Assembly (NCBI GenBank): GCA_024644425.1
Contig: JAHELA010000090.1
Coordinates: 1-6,250 of the forward strand
DNA: 6,250 bases
Direction of reading: 5' to 3'
From: Nitrosomonadaceae bacterium
GTDB lineage: Bacteria > Pseudomonadota > Gammaproteobacteria > Burkholderiales > Nitrosomonadaceae
The position numbers were made by a program, and so were the translations under genes. The notes beneath the pieces are model-generated. The model saw only the letters and a list, made by a program, of their open reading frames with translations. It did no database searches and was not told where the DNA came from. Position 1 is the first letter of the stretch, and each line of letters opens with the position of its first letter. Below are positions 1-5,823 of this stretch, one piece after another.

Positions 1-1195
1 TTGGTTGGATATTCTTTAGGCCAGCATAAGTATTACGAATTATTGGTAGCAAACTATGCAGAAATAGAGCAACAACTGCCGGCGCCCAACCAATACCAAG
101 CAGTGGGATCATGAACACAAATAACGCCAAAGAGGGAATAGTCTGGATAATTCCAGCAGCACCGAGCACAATATGGCCTACTCGCGGTCTTCGTGCTGAT
201 AGAATACCAAGAGGTATAGCAAGAAAAATTGCTATTGATAGAGAAATTCCAACGAGTACCAAGTGCTCCCCAGTATGACGCCAGAACCTTTGCCACATAC
301 TTTGTACTTGAACCTCAATATCTAGTTTTAAATATTTTTCTAGAAAGTTAGCTGCAACTTTTGATTCATCTTTCCTCTGTAGTTTTACCTGAGCATTCAT
401 CTCCCTCATTGTTGGCGCACTAATAATTCCAGTAAGCCTCTTAAAAAGTACTATGGCCTTCGGGGCCCGCTCTTCAAGATTAGCTCTATAAAGAATTACT
501 GCATCATATGCAGGAAAATAATTTAGATCATCCTCGAGAGCACGTAAATTATAATGAGCGATTTCTGCATCAGTTGCATAAAGATCTGTTACATGAAGCG
601 TACCTGACTCAATACCACGATATGCAAGGTCATGCTCTAAACCTTTAACATTTTGATGTGGAAGTTGATAATGTTGCTGCAAACCAGGCCAACCATCAGC
701 TCGATCCATAAATTCATGTCCAAAGCCAAGATTGAGTTTTGGATGATTACTTAAATCAGAAATTTTATGCAACTTTAGTTGTTTAGCTAGTTTATCTTTC
801 ATACCAATCGCGTAAGTATTGTTAAAGCCTAAAGGCCCTATCATACGTAAACCACGAACAACTAAAGCCTGCTTAAGTTGCTCCTCTGTCTGTAAATTTT
901 CTGCAACCAATATCTCCTGTAGCAAGGTGCCTGTGTACTCCGGATAAACATCAATCTCGCCACTGAGTAATGCGTTCCACAGTACACGAGTCCCCCCTAG
1001 TTGTTGCTGATGCAAAGTATCATTCCCTGATTTTTGAACCAAGTGACTGAGCATCTCTCCCAAGATAACAGACTCTGTTGAGTTTTTTGATCCAACTGTA
1101 ATTGTTTCGAGTTTTTCAGCACCATGAACTACCGATACATACGAAAGAGCACATAACCCTAGAAACATCTTTCTTATTATCCAGCTGATCTTCAT
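1..1195 (-). CDS. Osmoprotectant-type ABC importer, substrate-binding/permease fusion (3' end off window)
   Basis: 398 codons are visible and the gene continues past the left edge. Residues 1-26 look like a Sec signal peptide (basic MKISWIIRKM, hydrophobic core, VHGA). Residues 31-295 resemble the OpuAC/OsmF-type glycine betaine/choline/carnitine binding domain: ITVGSKN near 32, LGGTRVLWNAL at 67-77, DVYPEYTGT at 82-90, DRADGWPGL at 164-172, DLYATDAEI at 204-212. From about 300 an OpuCB/ProW-like permease domain begins, with membrane segments near 312-333, 342-368 and 370-385, and IQTIPSLALF at 350-359. The window ends just before the expected EAA loop that contacts the ATPase. Inferred role: inner-membrane uptake of a compatible solute, with the binding domain tethered on the periplasmic side. 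The ATG overlaps the ATPase stop as ATGA, and AAGG lies 7 bases upstream of it. Exact substrate is unknown; choline, betaine, carnitine or proline betaine are possible. Confidence 0.9.
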   Translation of the reverse strand, partial: MKISWIIRKMFLGLCALSYVSVVHGAEKLETITVGSKNSTESVILGEMLSHLVQKSGNDTLHQQQLGGTRVLWNALLSGEIDVYPEYTGTLLQEILVAENLQTEEQLKQALVVRGLRMIGPLGFNNTYAIGMKDKLAKQLKLHKISDLSNHPKLNLGFGHEFMDRADGWPGLQQHYQLPHQNVKGLEHDLAYRGIESGTLHVTDLYATDAEIAHYNLRALEDDLNYFPAYDAVILYRANLEERAPKAIVLFKRLTGIISAPTMREMNAQVKLQRKDESKVAANFLEKYLKLDIEVQVQSMWQRFWRHTGEHLVLVGISLSIAIFLAIPLGILSARRPRVGHIVLGAAGIIQTIPSLALFVFMIPLLGIGWAPAVVALFLHSLLPIIRNTYAGLKNIQP

Positions 1196-1944
1196 TTAAG
1201 AGCCTTAGTAAGTCTTTCCATAGGTTCACGCTGGGCGGATATAAACCTTTCAACAAAAGGTTCGGCAGGCGATAAAGTAAGCTCCTTAAAGGAGCCTGCT
1301 TGGACTACATGTCCATCTCTTATAAGTACCAGTGAATGCCCAAAATACGCAGCCTCCGCTATGTCATGAGTAACCATTACGACTGTTTTCTTAAGCTGAC
1401 TAAATATGCCATTTAGCTCCTGTTGTAATTCATATCGAATCATTGGATCTAATGCGCCCAGCGGTTCATCTAGTAACAACAGTTCAGGATCGAGCATTAG
1501 GGCACGCATTAAGCTAACACGTTGACGCTGACCGCCTGAAAGCTCAGCCGGAAACCGATGCATCAATTCCTGTGGAAGTCGTACTAATTCAGCTAATTCA
1601 GTAAATCGAGAATTAATCCAAGTAGCATTACGCTGTAAGTGGCGCGCCATAACAACAACGTTATCGCGTACAGTAAGATGAGGGAAGAGTCCACCTTCCT
1701 GAATAACATAACCAGTTCTCTGGCGTATTTGGAAAATATTTTCCGACGTCAATATAGTTCCAGCAAATGTAATAGAACCGGAGTCCGACTTAATTAAGCC
1801 AATAATCAGCCGCAGTAAAGTGGACTTACCACAGCCACTAGGACCAATAAGCACCAAAGTCTCACCAGCTGGAACCTGAAGATCAGTCGGTGCTAAAACC
1901 CTTGTGTTGCCGTAGCTTTTAGAAACTTGTGAAAGTAACAACAT
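1192..1944 (-). CDS. ABC transporter ATP-binding protein, quaternary-amine/osmoprotectant type
   Basis: 250-residue cytoplasmic ATPase powering the importer whose fused binding/permease subunit is encoded immediately downstream (ATGA overlap). Motifs visible: Walker A GPSGCGKST at 34-42, Q-loop Q82 in VIQEGGLFPHLT, signature LSGGQ at 135-139, Walker B LLLLDEP at 155-161, D-loop ALD at 164-166, H-loop H193. The EGGLFPH stretch after the Q-loop and the D-loop context resemble the OpuCA/ProV branch. However, the protein ends about 40 residues after the ABC core, so the C-terminal CBS pair that senses ionic strength in OpuA-type ATPases is absent. The ATG at 1944 fits the usual family N-terminus, but it has no obvious Shine-Dalgarno sequence. 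Function as an osmoprotectant importer ATPase is inferred from its neighbour; the ATPase call itself is certain. Confidence 0.95.
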   Translation of the reverse strand: MLLLSQVSKSYGNTRVLAPTDLQVPAGETLVLIGPSGCGKSTLLRLIIGLIKSDSGSITFAGTILTSENIFQIRQRTGYVIQEGGLFPHLTVRDNVVVMARHLQRNATWINSRFTELAELVRLPQELMHRFPAELSGGQRQRVSLMRALMLDPELLLLDEPLGALDPMIRYELQQELNGIFSQLKKTVVMVTHDIAEAAYFGHSLVLIRDGHVVQAGSFKELTLSPAEPFVERFISAQREPMERLTKALK

Positions 1945-1956
1945 CTAGATAGTTTA

Positions 1957-1986
1957 TCAGTAAGTTTTCTAATAGTTACTTACTAA
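1957..1986. repeat. Inverted repeat flanking the ATPase promoter, possible operator
   Basis: Perfect 7-base arms AGTAAGT (1959-1965) and ACTTACT (1978-1984) are separated by 12 bases. Two more bases on each side pair if one G-U is allowed. The 12-base gap contains the putative -10 box of the ATPase gene, so a bound repressor would occlude it. It could instead form a hairpin partly in the mRNA leader. No U run follows, so it is not a terminator. Confidence 0.4.
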
Positions 1987-1997
1987 TCTACGTACAA
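1969..1997 (-). promoter_or_regulatory. Possible weak promoter of the ABC importer operon
   Basis: On the minus strand, TTGTAC (1992-1997) and TATTAG (1969-1974) are separated by 17 bases. The match to sigma-70 consensus is partial (3/6 and 4/6). It would start transcription near 1962, giving a leader of about 18 bases. The location after the tRNA terminator and before the ATPase ATG makes a promoter expected here, but this particular assignment is weak. Confidence 0.3.
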
Positions 1998-2016
1998 TTC
2001 AAATTATGAAAACATC

Positions 2017-2035
2017 AAAAACAGTGGAAAACTGT
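2017..2035 (-). terminator. Probable weak intrinsic terminator after tRNA-Cys
   Basis: Reading the minus strand, ACAGT (2035-2031), a five-base loop, and ACTGT (2025-2021) form a 5-bp stem followed directly by TTTT. It begins 8 bases past the tRNA-Cys CCA end, where transcription of the tRNA unit should stop. The stem is short and only moderately GC, so termination may be leaky and allow read-through into the ABC genes. Confidence 0.5.
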
Positions 2036-2043
2036 ATGGATAA

Positions 2044-2117
2044 TGGAGGCGAGGAGCGGAATCGAACCGCTGTACACGGCTTTGCAGGCCGCTGCATAAC
2101 CACTCTGCCACCCCGCC
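2044..2117 (-). tRNA. tRNA-Cys (anticodon GCA)
   Basis: 74-base cloverleaf with encoded CCA. Acceptor stem GGCGGGG pairs with CCTCGCC (one G-U). Anticodon stem GCGGC/GCCGT encloses loop CTGCAAA, with anticodon GCA at 2085-2083. T-arm AGCGG-TTCGATT-CCGCT is canonical. The discriminator base is U, the known main identity element for cysteinyl-tRNA synthetase. It is the second tRNA of the unit downstream of pgsA, as in many proteobacteria. Confidence 0.98.
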
Positions 2118-2255
2118 ATCGCCGTGCAATTTAGACATAATTTGCACTGTAACGATAGAGTAAATAAATAAAAAGGGAGAACAGATTTTTCTGCAAGAAC
2201 ATACACATTATATACGTATAAACTCTTGCCGAAGGATCTATCTTCCCTGAAAAAT
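2118..2255 (-). other. Long AT-rich spacer between tRNA-Gly and tRNA-Cys
   Basis: 138 bases without a credible gene. It holds a TATACGTATA palindrome (2211-2220) overlapping a perfect TATAAT on the minus strand (2212-2207), but no recognisable -35 box lies at the right distance. It also has a CAGA-AAAA-TCTG mini-hairpin around 2182-2193 and a strong hairpin beside tRNA-Cys, listed separately. The spacer may carry tRNA processing sites, a secondary promoter for tRNA-Cys, or nothing functional. Confidence 0.4.
2124..2147 (-). repeat. Imperfect 10-bp hairpin just upstream of tRNA-Cys
   Basis: GTGCAAATTA (2147-2138), loop TGTC, TAAATTGCAC (2133-2124) on the minus strand: nine of ten positions pair, with one A-A mismatch. 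It ends six bases before the mature tRNA-Cys 5' end. In the tRNA-Gly/tRNA-Cys precursor it could affect RNase P or RNase E processing; as DNA it could be a binding site. The function is unproven. Confidence 0.55.
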
Positions 2256-2330
2256 TGGAGCGGGAAACGAGGCTCGAACTCGCGACCCCAACCTTGGCAA
2301 GGTTGTGCTCTACCACTGAGCTATTCCCGC
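2256..2330 (-). tRNA. tRNA-Gly (anticodon GCC)
   Basis: 75-base cloverleaf with encoded CCA. Acceptor GCGGGAA/TTCCCGC with discriminator U, D-stem GCTC/GAGC, anticodon stem CAACC/GGTTG around TTGCCAA (anticodon GCC at 2298-2296), T-arm GCGAG-TTCGAGC-CTCGT. It is the first tRNA of the unit. Its 5' end lies about 42 bases after the predicted start site of the consensus promoter at 2378-2405. Confidence 0.98.
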
Positions 2331-2377
2331 GAATAAAGCATTTCCGTTTTTGATAACAACTTAAAAACGAATCGAGC

Positions 2378-2405
2378 ATTATAAAGACGCGCCTATTTTT
2401 GTCAA
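2378..2405 (-). promoter_or_regulatory. Consensus sigma-70 promoter for the tRNA-Gly/tRNA-Cys unit
   Basis: On the minus strand a perfect TTGACA (2405-2400), 16-base spacer and perfect TATAAT (2383-2378). The bases after the -10 box, GCTCGA, are GC-rich for this window; such discriminators are known to make stable-RNA promoters sensitive to the stringent response. The promoter lies wholly within the 109-base gap after pgsA, so the tRNAs need not depend on read-through from the repair operon. Confidence 0.85.
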
Positions 2406-2439
2406 GAAAAACCAATTAAGACACGATCTTAGAAAATTT

Positions 2440-3009
2440 TTAACTCTGTTTCAATACTTGTGGAATTGCTACTCTCAGATAATAAGCCATAGACCATAGT
2501 GTTAAAAACGCGGCTAAATAGATCAGCCAAGTGCCTACTTCCTGTGAGTTAAAACTTTTACCTATGTTGTCATGATACAGCAAGAGTGTTATTGCGGCCA
2601 TTTGTGATACAGTTTTTACTTTTCCTAGGAAAGAAACACCTATACTCTTACTTTTACCTATTTGGGCCATCCACTCACGTAAAGCTGAAATAGTAATTTC
2701 ACGGCCAATGATGATAAGTGCAATAAGTGCGTCCAATCTTCCTAGATATACCAATACAATTAGTGCCGCTGCAACCATGAGTTTGTCTGCGACAGGATCA
2801 AGAAATGCACCAAATGCTGAGGTCTGGTTAAGTACTCTGGCAAGGTACCCGTCTAGCCAATCGGTAATAGCTGCACTGGTAAAAATAATAGCAGCAAAAA
2901 GATTCTGATCAGAATATGATAACCATGCTGGAGGAAAATAGAAAATCCCGACAAACAAGGGAATAGCGAGTATCCGCATCCAGGTAAGTAAATTGGGTAG
3001 GTTAATCAT
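2440..3009 (-). CDS. pgsA: CDP-diacylglycerol--glycerol-3-phosphate 3-phosphatidyltransferase
   Basis: 189-residue integral inner-membrane enzyme that transfers the phosphatidyl group from CDP-diacylglycerol to glycerol 3-phosphate, the committed step toward phosphatidylglycerol and cardiolipin. The CDP-alcohol phosphotransferase motif is complete: D50, D53, G54, A57, R58, G67, D71 and D75, in DWLDGYLAR and GAFLDPVAD. The N-terminus MINLPNLLTWMRI is typical, and several hydrophobic helices span the rest. Length matches the family (about 180-190). The ATG at 3009 is forced: an in-frame TAG lies 15 bases upstream. It lacks a clear Shine-Dalgarno sequence. The gene lies 46 bases after uvrC, the conserved uvrC-pgsA pairing, and no strong terminator is visible after it (only a 5-bp TAAGA/TCTTA stem in the gap). 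Confidence 0.97.
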   Translation of the reverse strand: MINLPNLLTWMRILAIPLFVGIFYFPPAWLSYSDQNLFAAIIFTSAAITDWLDGYLARVLNQTSAFGAFLDPVADKLMVAAALIVLVYLGRLDALIALIIIGREITISALREWMAQIGKSKSIGVSFLGKVKTVSQMAAITLLLYHDNIGKSFNSQEVGTWLIYLAAFLTLWSMAYYLRVAIPQVLKQS

Positions 3010-3055
3010 AGATAAAACATGCTAATCAAATATGAAAAAATCACTCGATAAAAAC

Positions 3056-4858
3056 TCAATGTAATTCTTTGTAAATCTTTTCAGCCAAAGTATGGCTAAT
3101 ACCTTCTACCTGTTGCAGTTCATCAATACTTGCAGCGCGTACACCTTTTAGCCCCCCAAATTGCACTAACAAGTTATGACGACGTTTGTTACCAACACCA
3201 CTTATTTCCAATAAATATGAGTTGACCCTGGACTTGCCCCGCTTAGCGCGGTGTCCTTGTATAGCAAATCGATGAGCCTCATCACGTATTTGTTGAATTA
3301 GGTGTAACCCTGGATGATCCTTAGGTAGTTGTAATGGTTTTCTTGTGCCAAAAAATATTAACTGCTCTAACCCAGGTGTTCGCTCTCTTCCTTTTGATAC
3401 GCCAACCAAAGTAGCATAATTTAATCCAAGCTCTACCAATGTTTCCTTAGCAGCATTTACTTGCCCCTTACCACCATCTATAAGAATCAGATCAGGTAAT
3501 CTACCTTCTCCTTCAGCAACTTTATGATAGCGCCTTGAAAGAACATCACGCATGGCGGCATAATCGTCACCTGGATTAATGCCACTTATGTTGTAACGAC
3601 GGTATTCTTCATTTCGCATAGAGAAATTATCATATACTACACAAGAGGCAACAGTAGCCTCTCCTTGAGTATGGCTGATATCAAAACACTCAACACGTGA
3701 AAGATTTGTGATCTTTAGTGCGTGTTGTAAAGATTGTAATCGCTCTTCCTGATTAACAAATTGACTCAGCTGTTGTTCCAAACCAAGATGAGCGTTTTTT
3801 GTTGCCATATCGAGCCAAACACGCTTCTCACCTTTAGGATTGAAACTAATTAGGGTTTTATATCCAGAAAATTGTACTGCCTCCTTATGGATTTTCTCGC
3901 CTACAATAATGAGTGGCGGAATAACACGATTTAGGTAATGTTGAGAAAGAAAAGCTTCTACCACAGCAGGCGGATCGTAACCTTCTGCATTTTGGGGAAA
4001 AAAGTTCTTATCTCCTAGGTGCCGCCCTCCCCTGATCATAGTTAGATTGACACAAATCTTTTCACTGCTATGCTGAACAGCACAAGCTACAATATCTGCA
4101 TCCAAAGCTTTACCACTATCAATAAACTGCTTTTCCCGAATTCTACGTAACGCCTGAATTTGATCACGATATAAGGCGGCCTTTTCATAATCTAAGTTAT
4201 TAGCAGCATCCTGCATTTTTACGACAAGACTTTCAAGTACTTCCGTTTGGTTCCCTTGCAAAAATAGCCCAGCATTGTTTATATCCTCTTGATAAGCCAG
4301 ATTAGATATCATATTGACACATGGCGCACTACAACGTTTGATCTGATACAGCAAGCAAGGTCGTACACGATTATTAAAAACACTATCTTCACAAGTGCGG
4401 ATACGAAATACCTTTTGTAATAACTGGATACTTTCTCTCACAATCCCAGCATTTGGAAAGGGACCAAAATTACGATACTGTTTGTTAAGTACACCGCGAT
4501 GGAAACAAAGACGAGGAAAAGTATGCTTTGTAAAGACAAGATATGGATATGACTTATCATCTCTAAACAGTATGTTATATCTAGGTATTAATGTTTTAAT
4601 TAAGTTATTCTCCAGTAATAATGCCTCAGATTCCGAGCGTGTAACTGTAGTTTCAATCCCAGTTACTTGGGATACCATTAACCGAATTCTAGGAGTTAAA
4701 TTGGCTTTTTGAAAATAAGAAGTAACACGCTTTCTGAGATTAATAGCCTTGCCAACATAAATTACTTCACTTGCCGAATTTAACATACGGTAAACCCCTG
4801 GCTGAGAAGGTAAGTTTGAGCTTATAACTTTGGCATTAAAAACAGAAGCTGCCGACAA
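3056..4858 (-). CDS. uvrC: Excinuclease ABC subunit C
   Basis: 600-residue nucleotide excision repair nuclease that acts with UvrA and UvrB and incises DNA on both sides of a bulky lesion. Domains in order: GIY-YIG 3' nuclease (GVY at 21-23, YVGKA at 34-38); a cysteine cluster C156, C168, C176, C180 matching the UvrC iron-sulfur site; a UVR helical UvrB-binding motif near 211-240; the RNase H-like 5' nuclease domain with D393 in ECFDISH, D461 in LIDGGKGQ and H529/H536 near RDEAHRFAIQGH; and C-terminal helix-hairpin-helix pair at about 548-600. Full length for the family. The start is TTG at 4858: the frame has a TAA at 4876-4874, the next ATG is residue 25 inside the GIY domain, and AGAGGG sits 9 bases upstream of the TTG. 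Residues 513-540 and the ending resemble betaproteobacterial UvrC. Confidence 0.97.
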   Translation of the reverse strand: MSAASVFNAKVISSNLPSQPGVYRMLNSASEVIYVGKAINLRKRVTSYFQKANLTPRIRLMVSQVTGIETTVTRSESEALLLENNLIKTLIPRYNILFRDDKSYPYLVFTKHTFPRLCFHRGVLNKQYRNFGPFPNAGIVRESIQLLQKVFRIRTCEDSVFNNRVRPCLLYQIKRCSAPCVNMISNLAYQEDINNAGLFLQGNQTEVLESLVVKMQDAANNLDYEKAALYRDQIQALRRIREKQFIDSGKALDADIVACAVQHSSEKICVNLTMIRGGRHLGDKNFFPQNAEGYDPPAVVEAFLSQHYLNRVIPPLIIVGEKIHKEAVQFSGYKTLISFNPKGEKRVWLDMATKNAHLGLEQQLSQFVNQEERLQSLQHALKITNLSRVECFDISHTQGEATVASCVVYDNFSMRNEEYRRYNISGINPGDDYAAMRDVLSRRYHKVAEGEGRLPDLILIDGGKGQVNAAKETLVELGLNYATLVGVSKGRERTPGLEQLIFFGTRKPLQLPKDHPGLHLIQQIRDEAHRFAIQGHRAKRGKSRVNSYLLEISGVGNKRRHNLLVQFGGLKGVRAASIDELQQVEGISHTLAEKIYKELH

Positions 4859-4863
4859 AATGG

Positions 4864-5052
4864 TTATCCCTCTTTACCTAGCAACTTTCCGCCTATGGCC
4901 CAACTCTCATGGGGCAATTCGTCAAAGGCAATATAAGTATATGACTTCGGCTTATGAGTTATACGTTCTAGAACATCAGTTATTTCTGAAGCTATTTCTT
5001 TCTTTTGTTCACGACTAAGTACTCCGGCAATACGAATATTTACGTAGGGCAT
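4864..5052 (-). CDS. 4-oxalocrotonate tautomerase family protein
   Basis: 62 codons, exactly the size of classical 4-oxalocrotonate tautomerase subunits, which form small cytoplasmic oligomers using the amino-terminal proline as base. After Met removal the protein begins with Pro1 (PYVNIRIAG) and ends with the family's WAIGG segment. Numbered as the mature protein and aligned by eye to the Pseudomonas enzyme, Pro1 is kept, but Arg11 is Leu, Arg39 is Tyr and Phe50 is Trp. It therefore probably does not use 4-oxalocrotonate; the true substrate is unknown. AAGGA lies 5 bases upstream of the ATG. The gene sits 28 bases after the glycosylase and 5 bases before uvrC, so it is very likely cotranscribed with both. 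Confidence 0.88.
   Translation of the reverse strand: MPYVNIRIAGVLSREQKKEIASEITDVLERITHKPKSYTYIAFDELPHESWAIGGKLLGKEG
4868..4873 (-). promoter_or_regulatory. Ribosome binding site deciding the uvrC TTG start
   Basis: AGAGGG on the minus strand lies 9 bases before the TTG at 4858 and inside the last codons of the tautomerase gene, immediately before its TAA stop. This supports TTG as the real uvrC start and suggests translational coupling: ribosomes finishing the tautomerase could reinitiate 5 bases on. Confidence 0.7.
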
Positions 5053-5080
5053 GATTTTCCTTTAGTTTATTTTAATAAAG

Positions 5081-5725
5081 CTATAAATTTGCACAAATTT
5101 TTTCAAATACCTGCTCGAACATACTAACTGTTAAGCGTTTGGTTTGAGTATTGTAACGGCTACAATGATAGCTGTCATATAAAGTCAAATTATTAGGTAA
5201 CGTGTGAACAAAACCATGTCCGAATGGGTGAGCATTAGATTTTATTCCTAAAGCCATCAACCCTGCACGGTGTGCAACTACTCCTAAAGCAAGGATTGCC
5301 CTACCCTCTCCCTCCACAAAACTTTCAATCTCAGTCGAAAGATATCCATTGCAGCTTCTAATCTCATTTGTCTCTGGTTTGTTGCCAGGCGGTAAACATT
5401 TAACCGCATTTGTAATACGGCATCCGATTAGCCTTAAACTATCAGTTGCAGAAACCGACTCTTCACAACTTGAGAAACCATATTTATGTAAAACCCTATA
5501 AAGTAAAATCCCAGCAAAATCCCCAGTAAAAGGCCTACCTGTGCGGTTAGCTCCGTGCATACCTGGAGCTAACCCAATAATAAGCAATTTTGGCGCAACA
5601 TCACCAAAAGCTGGAACAGGCCGCGCATGATAATCCGGATGCTTATCTTTAACTTCATCAAGAAATTTTGCTAATCGCTGACACTTGCGGCAAGCGAGTG
5701 AGAATTTATCTTGTATTGTATTCAC
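5081..5725 (-). CDS. Family 5 (UDGb-type) uracil-DNA glycosylase
   Basis: 214-residue base-excision repair enzyme expected to remove uracil, and in this family often other deaminated bases, from DNA. The four cysteines of the family 4/5 iron-sulfur cluster are present: C12, C15, C110, C125. Motif 1 is GLAPG (51-55), lacking the acidic residue of families 1 and 4, followed by the family 5 hallmark HGANRTGRPFTGD (57-69). NAVKCLPPGNKP at 106-117 and the terminal HCSRYN (187-192) complete the active site; the usual HPS is HCS here. The start is GTG at 5725; an in-frame TAG sits 9 bases upstream and overlaps a weak AGG ribosome site, so no longer start exists. It heads the cluster with the tautomerase, uvrC and pgsA, linking base excision to nucleotide excision repair. 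Confidence 0.92.
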   Translation of the reverse strand: MNTIQDKFSLACRKCQRLAKFLDEVKDKHPDYHARPVPAFGDVAPKLLIIGLAPGMHGANRTGRPFTGDFAGILLYRVLHKYGFSSCEESVSATDSLRLIGCRITNAVKCLPPGNKPETNEIRSCNGYLSTEIESFVEGEGRAILALGVVAHRAGLMALGIKSNAHPFGHGFVHTLPNNLTLYDSYHCSRYNTQTKRLTVSMFEQVFEKICANL

Positions 5726-5727
5726 AG

Positions 5728-5761
5728 ATACCTAAACCAGTAATAAGCAAGTAGGTATTAC
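5728..5761 (-). promoter_or_regulatory. Two overlapping, mutually exclusive hairpins in the glycosylase leader
   Basis: On the mRNA strand, ATACCTA (5758-5752) can pair perfectly with TAGGTAT (5734-5728), burying the AGG of the ribosome site directly before the GTG. Alternatively GTAATA (5761-5756) can pair with TATTAC (5745-5740). The upstream arms share 5758-5756, so both cannot form together. This is the geometry of an on/off translation switch, but 6-7 bp stems are common by chance in AT-rich DNA. Confidence 0.35.
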
Positions 5762-5823
5762 AGTTTTTCCAAATTTTCTGGCATACGAATCAAACCAAAT
5801 TCTTGAAAAGACCACTTTTACGA

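Noticed and set aside
54..296. 80-codon open frame on the minus strand
   Set aside because: It is a shifted frame inside the permease part of the fusion gene; the in-frame reading gives recognisable permease sequence (EHLVLVGISLSIAIFLAIPL).
2015..2415. Two open frames of 63 and 94 codons on the minus strand
   Set aside because: They run through tRNA-Cys and tRNA-Gly and the intervening spacer, and their translations resemble no protein family.
2406..2439. Intrinsic terminator after pgsA
   Set aside because: TAAGA/TCTTA gives only a 5-bp AT-rich stem, and the T run begins five bases later, so it is not convincing.
2708..2908. Plus-strand open frame opposite pgsA
   Set aside because: Antisense shadow of a strongly conserved membrane enzyme, with no ribosome site or family resemblance.
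4395..5018. Plus-strand open frames opposite uvrC and the tautomerase
   Set aside because: Antisense shadows of well-supported genes.
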